Shown piece after piece: positions 37,957-45,161 of a stretch of 64,000 nucleotides of DNA. This DNA comes from Thermohalobaculum sp965247385 (GTDB lineage Bacteria > Pseudomonadota > Alphaproteobacteria > Rhodobacterales > Rhodobacteraceae): contig CBDFHG010000007.1 of assembly GCA_965247385.1 (NCBI GenBank), forward strand, positions 930,001-994,000. The letters are read 5' to 3'. How positions within the stretch are numbered: position 1 is the stretch's first letter; every line of letters starts with the position of its first letter. A program made the position numbers and the translations under genes. A model generated the notes under the pieces. The model did no database searches. It was given only the letters and a program-made list of their open reading frames with translations, and had not been told where the DNA came from.

Positions 37957-38170
37957 ATGATGGAGAAGAAATCAGAAGCTGGGGTCTTTTGCCCCGCCTG
38001 TGGCTCGGACGAGATTACCGCGCAAAAGAGAGGCTTCGGTCTAGGGAAGTCTCTGGCGGGTGTCCTCACGGTTGGCCCTCTTGGCTTGCTCGCGGGTTTG
38101 CACGGCGGCAGGGGTCATCATCACATGCCTAAGCTGTGGAAAGACTTGGAAGCCCGGTAAATCGATCTGA
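37957..38170 (+). pseudogene. Small double-CxxC zinc-ribbon membrane-type protein, frameshifted
   Basis: The first frame gives VFCPACGSDEITAQKRGFG followed by the Gly/Leu-rich stretch KSLAGVLTVGPLGLLAGLHG. The second zinc knuckle, ITCLSCGKTWKPG, is present but one base out of frame (from 38120), so the written protein instead ends HMPKLWKDLEAR at 38160. The restored protein would be about 70 residues with two CxxC pairs around a hydrophobic core, a common small-protein family of unknown function. One extra base near 38112-38118 explains the break. Confidence 0.55.
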
Positions 38171-38232
38171 CGCATTCAGGATCCTCCCCTGCTTCTTCTG
38201 CAACTCCGTCAACTCATGTGCGAGGTCCTGAA

Positions 38233-38475
38233 ATGTCTTCTGAAAAAGTGCGCGAGCCGACAAATCAAAGAACTCTGCGATTGAAGAGTTCTTATTTCAA
38301 AAGCGAGGAGAACGGCCAGGAAGATAAAGCGTTCGTCGTGTTCGACACATGGAATCATATTCGGGTTGACGATGATCATGTCTCGGCTTTTGTCTTAGAA
38401 GGTTGCACTTCTGATTTTCGCAATCTGGCAAAGCAGATTCTTGCGGAGACCGACTCTCTTGACGATGACGCATGA
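38233..38475 (+). CDS. Small hypothetical protein
   Basis: An 80-residue acidic protein starting MSSEKVREPTNQRTL and ending AETDSLDDDA, with no membrane segment or known motif. Codon use and base composition are less GC-rich than in the flanking core genes. It sits among remnants behind the defence operon. Not recognised; could be a real small accessory gene. Confidence 0.45.
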   Translation: MSSEKVREPTNQRTLRLKSSYFKSEENGQEDKAFVVFDTWNHIRVDDDHVSAFVLEGCTSDFRNLAKQILAETDSLDDDA

Positions 38476-38487
38476 TGTTTCTCCTTT

Positions 38488-38706
38488 TCATTGAACTGTT
38501 ACGGCGAGAAAGGCCCTGAACCCATCCGTGCGGTCCCGTCTGTTGTACTTCCAACAGGCCTCGGCAACGTACAAGGGCATGAAGTTCTTGGTGTAGTGAT
38601 GGTGCTGGCTGAACCAAGCGCGTTTCAGGTGCGACCAGAAACCCTTGATGGTGTTGGTGTGCACGTCGCCATCGACATACCGTTCGTGTTGAGCATAGAC
38701 GGGATT
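38488..38706 (-). pseudogene. IS1595-family transposase, C-terminal remnant
   Basis: About 70 residues, from YAQHERYVDGDVHTNTIKGF through WSHLKRAWFSQHHHYTKNF to WKYNRRDRTDGFRAFL, match the C-terminal end of ISXO2/IS1595-type DDE transposases (TNTIEGFWSxLKR pattern). The N-terminal catalytic part is absent. An IS5-type fragment replaces it directly upstream, so the element was cut by a later insertion or deletion. Confidence 0.75.
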
Positions 38707-38711
38707 GCACG

Positions 38712-38825
38712 CGCTATCCAAGCGATTTGACCGACCGCGAGTGGACGCTGATTGCACCACTTCTGCCGCCCGCCCGGCGCGGTGGCCGACCGAGGACATC
38801 TTCCCTGGCTCAGGTCCGCAAGGCC
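38712..38825 (+). pseudogene. IS5-family transposase, N-terminal remnant
   Basis: The plus strand encodes RYPSDLTDREWTLIAPLLPP followed by ARRGGRPRT, the N-terminal signature of IS5-group transposases (DUF4096-type). It lacks the usual start and breaks off into the region overlapped by the DUF1640 gene. It abuts the IS1595 remnant on the opposite strand. Confidence 0.75.
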
Positions 38826-39049
38826 ATAAACAGAACGGCGGCGAACGTGGCAAGGCCGATTGCGCTTTGGATGCTGACTATCCATTTCAGCGCGGCGAGT
38901 TCGACTTTAACCGCGGCGAGATCGGCCTTGGTGGCCAGCTCGCCCTGGCCGTGACGGATCGCCGCCGCGAGCGCTTCGGCCTGGGCGCGCTCGAAACCGC
39001 TTGCTTCGAGTGCGCGCGCCGCTTGCAATGTGTCGTAAGCTTGGGCCAT
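38810..39049 (-). CDS. DUF1640/CCDC90-like coiled-coil membrane protein
   Basis: A 79-residue protein, MAQAYDTLQAARALEASGF at the N-terminus, a predicted coiled coil (RAQAEALAAAI…ELATKADLAAVKVELAALK) and a C-terminal membrane helix (AIGLATFAAVLFMAL). This plan matches the small DUF1640-type proteins often found near phage or mobile genes. A related protein is at 63071-63361. It borders the right repeat of the island. Confidence 0.65.
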   Translation of the reverse strand: MAQAYDTLQAARALEASGFERAQAEALAAAIRHGQGELATKADLAAVKVELAALKWIVSIQSAIGLATFAAVLFMALRT

Positions 39050-39082
39050 AGGGCGACATTAGCATGAAACCGCCGGGCGTCA

Positions 39083-39330
39083 ATGTCCATTTCCAGACCA
39101 GTTGCCGTTTCTCTTTGTGCAGTGATCTTTCCGGCAGCGTTGTTCACACGACCGGTCAAGGATGCGGAGATGATGATCGGTTTGCCTTCCCCTTCAGAAA
39201 AGAAGTTGGCAATTGCGACACCGCCGATGGGAAGGCAGCTTTGCTCCGCCGCCTGGGCGCTTGAGAGTGTAGCGCCGCCGGGCGCGGCTGTGACTATCAA
39301 TCCGTATGCGAGTTTTCTTGAACATTGCAA
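39083..39330 (-). pseudogene. Truncated second copy of the secreted protein gene
   Basis: The first ~80 codons of the 26937-27398 gene, ending at GLEMD where the repeat stops and unrelated sequence takes over. It carries the same extra A in the signal-peptide codons as the left copy, so that lesion is older than the duplication. The frame has a TTG that could start it, but the product would lack half of the mature domain. Confidence 0.7.
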
Positions 39331-39436
39331 CTCTTGCTCCTGTGGTGAGTCGGGTTTGGGGGGGGGTATGCGTAGTAGGGTGAATTCAGGAAGCGGCGCG
39401 CCTGTTCGGTGACGTTGGCGTCGAAAACGCGGGTGT
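39083..39436. repeat. Right copy of the 353-bp island-flanking direct repeat
   Basis: Direct-repeat partner of 27181-27533, about 97 percent identical by eye. Here the monooxygenase-like gene is whole and the secreted-protein gene is cut off at 39083, the mirror image of the left copy. Recombination between the two copies would remove 11,902 bp and restore both genes. Confidence 0.9.
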
Positions 39437-39677
39437 TGTGCGCGACGCCGAATTTTCTGGCCTCGCCGGGGAAATAGCCGGTGACGAACTTCTGGGCATT
39501 CTCGATGCTATCGAACGAGTAGAACCCGCCGATCGAATTATTGCCAAGGCCCGAAAGCCAGGTCTTGCTGAGAAAGCCCGGCTGCTGCTGGATCGCCGCG
39601 CTGATTTCCGGCCACGGAGCATCGGCGAATGGGACCGAGATTTGAAGCTCGGTGTAGACGAACGCATTCTGGGGCAT
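39297..39677 (-). CDS. Small ABM/YdhR-like (antibiotic-biosynthesis-monooxygenase fold) protein
   Basis: Starts at 39677 with MPQNAFVYTELQISVPFADA, then IQQQPGFLSKTWLSGLGNNS and GGFYSFDSIENAQKFVTGY, which suits the dimeric alpha-beta-barrel YdhR/ABM group of small putative monooxygenases. The left-repeat copy ends at a TAA after the codon run for SPCYA. Here that TAA is TAC and the frame runs 24 codons further to 39297, so the tail is probably aberrant. It is divergent from the HxlR regulator, which likely controls it. Confidence 0.65.
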   Translation of the reverse strand: MPQNAFVYTELQISVPFADAPWPEISAAIQQQPGFLSKTWLSGLGNNSIGGFYSFDSIENAQKFVTGYFPGEARKFGVAHNTRVFDANVTEQARRFLNSPYYAYPPPNPTHHRSKSCNVQENSHTD

Positions 39678-39737
39678 GGTATTTCCTTTCTGGTAATTCA
39701 CCGGTGTTTTGCAAGTTATCGAGCGTGCAATTTGACG

Positions 39738-39754
39738 ACTTGCGTTTTGCAAGT
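39738..39754. promoter_or_regulatory. Candidate HxlR operator
   Basis: Palindrome ACTTGC-GTTTT-GCAAGT between the divergent HxlR and ABM-like genes. Its right half lies in a 14-bp direct repeat GTTTTGCAAGTTAT (39706-39719 and 39744-39757, 38 bp apart). HxlR-family regulators commonly bind paired sites in such intergenic regions. Confidence 0.5.
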
Positions 39755-39774
39755 TATTTTTTTAGAACAGCAAA

Positions 39775-40179
39775 ATGAGAGACATCAACAAAATGCGTCA
39801 GTCCGGGTGCCCCGTCGCCTTTGGGTTAGACACTTTCGGTGACAGGTGGAGTTTGCTGGTCATTCGCGAGATGATGCTGAACGGCAAGACAACCTACGGC
39901 GATTTTCTTGCGGCCGATGAGGGGATATCGACCAACATCCTGGCCGACCGGCTGAAACACCTGGAAGCCGAGGGCATAATCGAAAAGTCACGCGATCCGG
40001 AAAATCACCGCAGCTTCACCTATGCTCTCACCGAGAAAGGCCGCGATCTGGCGCCGATATTGTTGGAAATCATCTGCTGGAGCGGAAAACACGATAAAAG
40101 GCCCTTCGCGAGAAAGACCGTATTTGAGAAAATCGAACTGGACCGAGAAGGTTTCGAGGCAAGAATCCGCTCGGGATAA
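39775..40179 (+). CDS. HxlR-family transcriptional regulator
   Basis: A 134-residue winged-helix regulator. The start is followed by SGCPVAFGLDTFGDRWSLLV, with the conserved N-terminal Cys of redox- or aldehyde-sensing HxlR proteins. Then come GKTTYGDFL, GISTNILADRLKHLEAEGII (recognition helix) and the wing SFTYALTEKG. It is divergent from the ABM-like gene across 97 bases containing a palindrome and direct repeats, so it probably regulates that gene and itself. Confidence 0.88.
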   Translation: MRDINKMRQSGCPVAFGLDTFGDRWSLLVIREMMLNGKTTYGDFLAADEGISTNILADRLKHLEAEGIIEKSRDPENHRSFTYALTEKGRDLAPILLEIICWSGKHDKRPFARKTVFEKIELDREGFEARIRSG

Positions 40180-40353
40180 CACCCCATCTCCTCAAAATAC
40201 CTGCTGCCATTTGGTCGAAAGCAGGCCCCCAGTCCAGCGGGTTGGCCAATTCATTTCCGCATGAGATTGCAAGATTCCCCCTTGTGTTCCGAAAAAAACA
40301 GCAAATAATGCATAAATTCACCTGAAAACAACAATGGATCGTGGCCGCATTCG

Positions 40354-41061
40354 ATGCAGGACTTCTGGGCAGCCTTCGGCGAGGCCTTCGGGTTGATCGC
40401 AAGTTTTGACGCGGATCTCGTCGAGATCATCGCGCTGAGTCTGCGGGTGACGCTGAGCGCGGTGGCGCTGGCTTGTCTGATCGGCCTGCCGCTGGGGGCG
40501 GTGCTGGCGGTTGGGCGCTTTCCCGGACGAATCGTGGCGACAGTGCTGGTTAATGCTCTGATGGGGTTACCGCCTGTAGTGGTCGGGCTGACGGTCTATC
40601 TGATGCTGTCGGCGGCAGGACCGCTGGGGGTGTTGCAACTGCTCTACACCCCCACCGCGATGATCATCGCTCAAGTCATCCTGGTGACCCCGATCATCGC
40701 CGCGCTGACCCGGCAGGTGGTCGAGGACCTGCACCGTGAATATGACGAGATGCTGCGCTCGATGGGCACCTCGCGGTCCGGCACCGTGGCGACGCTGTTG
40801 TGGGATGCGCGATATTCGCTGCTGACGGCTGCGCTGGCCGGGATGGGCCGGGCGCTGGCCGAGGTTGGCGCGGTGCTGATTGTCGGCGGTAACATCAACC
40901 ATGTGACCCGTACCATGACCACCGCAATCGCGTTGGAGACCTCGAAAGGCGAGTTGGCATTGGCGCTGGGACTGGGGATCATCCTGGTGACGCTGTCGGT
41001 GATCGTCAGCGCGGGCGTCATGGGGTTGCGCTCCAGTGCGGTGCGGCAGGTCTATGCTTGA
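40354..41061 (+). CDS. tupB: Tungstate-type ABC transporter permease
   Basis: A 235-residue permease with about five to six helices. NALMGLPPVVVGLTVYLML and the EAA loop DEMLRSMGTSRSGTVATLL fit the TupB/WtpB group. It is the first gene of the tup operon in the order B-C-A. The ATPase start lies inside its last codons, indicating translational coupling. Tungstate transport would supply W-dependent formate dehydrogenases or aldehyde oxidoreductases. No ModE-type site was evident in the 174-base upstream gap. Confidence 0.88.
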   Translation: MQDFWAAFGEAFGLIASFDADLVEIIALSLRVTLSAVALACLIGLPLGAVLAVGRFPGRIVATVLVNALMGLPPVVVGLTVYLMLSAAGPLGVLQLLYTPTAMIIAQVILVTPIIAALTRQVVEDLHREYDEMLRSMGTSRSGTVATLLWDARYSLLTAALAGMGRALAEVGAVLIVGGNINHVTRTMTTAIALETSKGELALALGLGIILVTLSVIVSAGVMGLRSSAVRQVYA

Positions 41062-41794
41062 CGTGGAGCAGTTCAGCGAGAGTGCCGGCATCTGGCCGGT
41101 GGAGACTTTCGATGTGGCCTTCGAAGTTGCGGGAAAGCGGCTGATCGATGGCGTCTCGCTGCGGTTGGACCCCGGTCCGCTGACCTGTGTGATGGGGCCG
41201 AATGGGGCAGGCAAAAGCCTTCTGCTGCGGTTGATCGCGGGCCTGATCGCGCCGAGCAGCGGCAGCGTCACCTATGGTGGCGCACCAGAGGCCGGGCAAA
41301 ACCGGATCGCCTTCGTGTTCCAACGCCCGGTGCTGTTGCGTCGCTCGGTCGCGGCCAATCTGGACCATGCGCTGAAGACCTATGGCGTGGCGCGGGCCGA
41401 GCGACCGGGGCAGATCGCCCAGCTACTGGCGCTGGGGCAATTGGAAGGGTTGGGTGGGCGACCGGCGCGAGTGCTGTCGGGTGGCGAGCAGCAACGGCTG
41501 TCGATGGTGCGCGCCCTGGCGGCACGCCCTGCCCTGTTGCTGCTGGACGAACCGGCGGCCAGTCTGGACCCGCAGGCCACCGCCGCGCTGGAGGCGCTCA
41601 TCCGTGAGGCGGCGAGCAAGCAGGTGAAAGTGGTTCTGGTCACCCATGACCGCGACCAGGCGCGGCGATTGGCCGACGAGGTTGTGTTCCTGCATCAGGG
41701 ACGGATCGTCGAACGAGCCGCCGCCACCCGGTTCTTCGACCGCCCGCGATCGCCGGAGGCGGAAGCTTATCTGGCGGGGCGTTTGTTGCTGTGA
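41054..41794 (+). CDS. tupC: Tungstate-type ABC transporter ATPase
   Basis: A 246-residue ATPase starting at 41054 (MLDVEQFSES), where ATG overlaps the permease stop by eight bases. Walker A is GPNGAGKSLL, the signature LSGGEQQRLSMVRAL, Walker B LLLLDEPAASLD and the switch VTHDRDQA. It is shorter than molybdate ATPases and lacks a long TOBE tail, as usual for TupC. The next gene is tupA, 27 bases on. Confidence 0.88.
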   Translation: MLDVEQFSESAGIWPVETFDVAFEVAGKRLIDGVSLRLDPGPLTCVMGPNGAGKSLLLRLIAGLIAPSSGSVTYGGAPEAGQNRIAFVFQRPVLLRRSVAANLDHALKTYGVARAERPGQIAQLLALGQLEGLGGRPARVLSGGEQQRLSMVRALAARPALLLLDEPAASLDPQATAALEALIREAASKQVKVVLVTHDRDQARRLADEVVFLHQGRIVERAAATRFFDRPRSPEAEAYLAGRLLL

Positions 41795-41821
41795 GGGGAT
41801 CATGACGGGAAGATTGTCCGG

Positions 41822-42631
41822 ATGCTGAAACCTGCGGCCCTGATGCTCGCCGCCGTGATTGTGCTGAGCCAACCGGCGGCGGCCGGAGAGTTCATCATCG
41901 TGCAGTCGACGACATCGACGCAGAATTCCGGCTTGTATGATGCGCTGCTTCCGGAATTCACGGCCGAGACCGGGATCGAGGTCCGGGTGGTCGCCGTCGG
42001 CACCGGGCAAGCGATCAAGAACGCCCGGAATTGCGACGGCGACGTGCTGCTGGTGCATGCGAAAGCGGCGGAAGAGGCGTTCGTGGCCGCGGGCTTCGGG
42101 GTGGCGCGCGCGGATCTGATGTATAACGACTTCGTTATTGTCGGCCCGACGGTCGACCCCGCCGGGGTCGCGGGGTCGCGTGACGTGAAGGCGGCGCTGG
42201 TGGCGATCCGGGAATCTGGTGCTCCGTTCGCCTCGCGCGGCGACGACAGCGGCACTCACAAGGCGGAAATTGCACTGTGGCAGGGCGCTGGAGTGGATCC
42301 GGTGGCCGAGAGCGGCGGCTGGCACCGCGAAACCGGCTCGGGCATGGGGGCGACGCTGAATGTGGCGATCGGCATGGGCGCCTATACGCTGGCCGACCGG
42401 GCGACCTGGATCGCCTTTGGCAACAAGGGTGGGCACCGGATCGTTGTGGAAGGCGATGCGGCGATGTTCAACCAGTACGGGGTGATCATGGTCAATCCAG
42501 AGCGGTGCCCGAATGTGAAGGCGGTTGCGGGGCAGCGGTTCATCTTCTGGCTGTCGTCGGGCGACGGTCAGCGAGCGATTGCCAGATATCGGCGCGATGG
42601 GCAGCAGTTGTTCTTTCCGAATGCGGAGTGA
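41822..42631 (+). CDS. tupA: Tungstate-binding periplasmic protein
   Basis: A 269-residue binding protein with signal peptide MLKPAALMLAAVIVLSQPAA. The mature chain begins GEFIIVQSTTSTQNSGLYDA; the TTST motif (residues 30-33) is the oxyanion-binding signature that separates TupA from ModA and WtpA. Other matching segments are GTGQAIKNARNCDGDVLLVH and GDDSGTHKAE. It completes the tupBCA operon. Confidence 0.92.
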   Translation: MLKPAALMLAAVIVLSQPAAAGEFIIVQSTTSTQNSGLYDALLPEFTAETGIEVRVVAVGTGQAIKNARNCDGDVLLVHAKAAEEAFVAAGFGVARADLMYNDFVIVGPTVDPAGVAGSRDVKAALVAIRESGAPFASRGDDSGTHKAEIALWQGAGVDPVAESGGWHRETGSGMGATLNVAIGMGAYTLADRATWIAFGNKGGHRIVVEGDAAMFNQYGVIMVNPERCPNVKAVAGQRFIFWLSSGDGQRAIARYRRDGQQLFFPNAE

Positions 42632-42757
42632 GGCTGGGGGAGCCGTCAGGGCAAAGGACCTTGGCGGGCGTGCGGCCAGAGCCTGAGACAGAAGTTCGCA
42701 GCCTCTGCAGCATTCTACCCCGTTGCCGAGGCGCGCCAGCTAGACTACCTAAGCACC

Positions 42758-43483
42758 ATGTCGACCTGGAGATACGCCAATCCGTCGGAGTTCATGCGCC
42801 TGTCCGGGCGGCTGCTTATGCCCATGTGGGTGGCGACGGGTGTGCTGCTGGCGGTGGGTCTCGGCTGGGCGCTGTTCGCGACGCCGGACGACTACAAGCA
42901 GGGCTCGACCGTCAAGATCCTGTTCATCCACGTCCCTGCCGCAATGCTGTCGATCAACACCTATGCGATCATGGCGATTGCCTCGGGGGTGGGGATCATT
43001 CGGCGCCACCATGTCAGCTTTCTGGTCGCCAAGGCGGCGGCCCCCATTGGTGCGGCCTTCACCGCGATCGCGCTGATCACCGGGGCGGTATGGGGCCAGC
43101 CGATGTGGGGCACCTGGTGGGTCTGGGACGCGCGGCTGACGGCGGTGCTGATCATGTTCTTCTTCTATCTGGGCTATATCGCGCTGTGGGCCACCATCGA
43201 AGAGCCGGAGAAGGCCGCCGATCTTTCGGCGATCTTGTGCCTGGTGGGCGTGATCTTCGCGTTCCTGTCGCGCTATGCGGTGATGTTCTGGGCGACGCTG
43301 CATCAGGGCGCGTCGCTCAGCCTGGCCGAGGGGCAGCGCATCGACGATACCTTCCGAACCCCGCTCTATATCATGATGGTGGCGTTCTATCTGCTCTTCA
43401 TCGCACTCCTGCTGGTGCGCGCACGGACCGAGATCCGGCAGCGCCGGGCGCGGTCGTTGCGGCTGCAGGCGACGGCGGCATGA
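42758..43483 (+). CDS. ccmC: Cytochrome c maturation heme exporter CcmC
   Basis: Six-helix inner-membrane protein of 241 residues that presents heme to CcmE. The Trp-rich heme-handling motif WGTWWVWDARLT is at 117-128, and two flanking histidines, H58 (FIHVP) and H182 (LHQG), match the axial heme ligands. The start codon is ATG at 42758. Its stop overlaps the start of ccmD (ATGA). ccmG follows, forming a tight ccmCDG operon. Confidence 0.95.
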   Translation: MSTWRYANPSEFMRLSGRLLMPMWVATGVLLAVGLGWALFATPDDYKQGSTVKILFIHVPAAMLSINTYAIMAIASGVGIIRRHHVSFLVAKAAAPIGAAFTAIALITGAVWGQPMWGTWWVWDARLTAVLIMFFFYLGYIALWATIEEPEKAADLSAILCLVGVIFAFLSRYAVMFWATLHQGASLSLAEGQRIDDTFRTPLYIMMVAFYLLFIALLLVRARTEIRQRRARSLRLQATAA

Positions 43484-43632
43484 GTTTTTTCGGCGATGAG
43501 TACGCGGTCTATGTGCTCGCTGCCTATGGTGCCACGGCGCTGATCCTGGGCTGGCTGTTGTGGTCCACGTTGGCGACCAATGCGAAGGCAAGGCGGGAAC
43601 TGGCCGAGATGGAGAAGGAGCAGGGACGATGA
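43480..43632 (+). CDS. ccmD: Heme exporter protein CcmD
   Basis: A 50-residue single-helix membrane protein (MSFFGDEYAVYVLAAYGATA, then a helix and the basic-acidic tail RRELAEMEKEQGR), the typical size and plan of CcmD, which helps release holo-CcmE from the CcmABC complex. Start and stop overlap ccmC and ccmG by ATGA on both sides. Confidence 0.9.
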   Translation: MSFFGDEYAVYVLAAYGATALILGWLLWSTLATNAKARRELAEMEKEQGR

Positions 43633-44225
43633 GCGAGACGCCGGATCCACAGGGGGAACCGCTCGACGAGCCACAGGGTGGTGGCTTCCGCCTGTGGATG
43701 CTGGTGCCCGCTCTGGGCGCGGCCGCCGTGCTGGCGGTGTTCATGCTGGGCCTGCAGCGCGGTGATGGCGGGCGCGACCTGCCCTCGACCTTCATCGGCA
43801 AGCCGGCACCGGAGTTCGAGCTGCCGCCGCTTTATGCTGACCAGCCGGGGCTCTCGACCGCCGACATGATGGCGCCGGGGGTCAAGCTGGTGAACGTCTG
43901 GGCGAGCTGGTGCGTGCCCTGCCGGGCGGAGCACGCGAAACTGACGGAACTGGCGGCGACGGGGCTGACCGTCCACAGCATCAACTACAAGGATACCGAG
44001 GCGGCGGCGAAGCAGTTCCTGGCCGACCTGGGCAACCCCTTCACCCTGATCGGCACCGACCGCAAGGGGCGGGCCGGCATCGAATGGGGGGTCTACGGCG
44101 TGCCCGAGACCTTCGTCGTCGATGGCGAGGGCCGGATCGTCCACAAGCATATCGGCCCAATCCAGGGCTCCGATATCGAGAAGAAGATCCTGCCGGCAGT
44201 GGAAAAGGCGGAGGCGGGGGGTTAG
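43629..44225 (+). CDS. ccmG: Thiol:disulfide interchange protein CcmG/DsbE
   Basis: A 198-residue membrane-anchored thioredoxin-like protein that keeps apocytochrome c Cys-x-x-Cys-His reduced for heme ligation. One N-terminal helix (LWMLVPALGAAAVLAVFML, 22-40) is followed by a thioredoxin fold with WASWCVPC, giving redox Cys95 and Cys98, and GVPETFVVDGEG with the cis-Pro. The start at 43629 overlaps the ccmD stop; a longer frame from 43560 lies within ccmD. Confidence 0.93.
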   Translation: MSETPDPQGEPLDEPQGGGFRLWMLVPALGAAAVLAVFMLGLQRGDGGRDLPSTFIGKPAPEFELPPLYADQPGLSTADMMAPGVKLVNVWASWCVPCRAEHAKLTELAATGLTVHSINYKDTEAAAKQFLADLGNPFTLIGTDRKGRAGIEWGVYGVPETFVVDGEGRIVHKHIGPIQGSDIEKKILPAVEKAEAGG

Positions 44226-44285
44226 AGCGATTTCCAACAAAGCGAGTTCATTTTGTGACCCGGAAATCGCGGCGATTCGATGAGA

Positions 44286-44327
44286 TGGAGCATGACCCGT
44301 GACTCGGAGATCACGGAAGATGCTCCA
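44286..44327. repeat. Nested palindrome downstream of ccmG
   Basis: TGGAGCAT … ATGCTCCA forms an outer 8-bp stem around an inner CCGTGA … TCACGG stem, in the 262-base gap between convergent ccmG and the septation-protein gene. It could terminate transcription from either side or be a small repeated element. No T-run follows. Confidence 0.45.
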
Positions 44328-44487
44328 GGCAGGGAAGCGATCGCCCACCGCAGATCGCGTGGTCATTTTACCACCCCATATCAGTCACCCGGCACGAGCG
44401 TGCAGAACGGTCGGATCCGGTCAATCTTGTTGAAAACGTCGGGTCACTGGCGGGGGATGCGCCCGGTGCACCGCCGGTACCGCCGCC

Positions 44488-45129
44488 CTACCCCTCCTCT
44501 TCCACCATATGCCGCTTCAAGAGCGGCCATTGCAGGGCCAGGAAGACGAAGGTCAGGGGCAGCGAGCCGAAGGTCTTGAACGAGACCCAGAATTCGGTCG
44601 TTTGGGTGCGCCACACGACCTCGTTCAGGGCCGCCATGCAGATGAAGAACATCACCCAACGCTGGGTGAAGATCTGCCAGCCCGCGTCGTCCAGCACCAT
44701 GGTCGAGCCAATCAGGGATTTCAGGTACGATCGGCCGCGCAACAGCCCAAAACCCAGGATCAAAGCGAAGGCGCTGTTGACCATGGTCGGCTTCATCTTG
44801 ATGAAGGTCTCGTCCTGGAGCCACAAGGTAAGGCCGCCGAAGATCGACACCATGATGCCGGTGACAATCGTCATGCGGGGCAGATGCCGGGTTTTCCACC
44901 ACGAAATCGCCAGGGAAAGCGCGATCGCCGCCATGAAGAACACGGTGGCCGCAAACAGGGGTCCGCTTGGCCCGTCAAGGGCTTTCGCACCGGTCAGCGG
45001 CTCGACCAATGCCCGGATAGCGGAAATGTCGAGAAGCTCGCGCCCAAAGCGGAAGGACAGGAAAAAGACGGCCAAAGGGCCGATGTCCAATGCGAGTTTG
45101 AGCCGCTGGTTGATGCTTTTGGTCGTCAT
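44488..45129 (-). CDS. yciB: Inner-membrane septation protein A (YciB/IspA family)
   Basis: A 213-residue protein with about five helices. The start at 45129 gives MTTKSINQRLKLALDIGPLA; the family signature DIGPLAVFFLSFRFG is right at the N-terminus, and the C-terminal part has TQRWVMFFICMAALNEVVWR and FKTFGSLPLTFVF. Members act in cell-envelope synthesis and division. It is convergent with ccmG and follows the EamA transporter gene on the minus strand, as is usual in Rhodobacterales. Confidence 0.9.
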   Translation of the reverse strand: MTTKSINQRLKLALDIGPLAVFFLSFRFGRELLDISAIRALVEPLTGAKALDGPSGPLFAATVFFMAAIALSLAISWWKTRHLPRMTIVTGIMVSIFGGLTLWLQDETFIKMKPTMVNSAFALILGFGLLRGRSYLKSLIGSTMVLDDAGWQIFTQRWVMFFICMAALNEVVWRTQTTEFWVSFKTFGSLPLTFVFLALQWPLLKRHMVEEEG

Positions 45130-45161
45130 GCCTGCGTATCTAATAGCTGGAATCGCTGCTG

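Noticed and set aside
38297..38710. Minus-strand frame of 137 codons overlapping the small gene at 38233 and the IS1595 remnant
   Set aside because: It is out of frame with the transposase motif and has no recognisable content.
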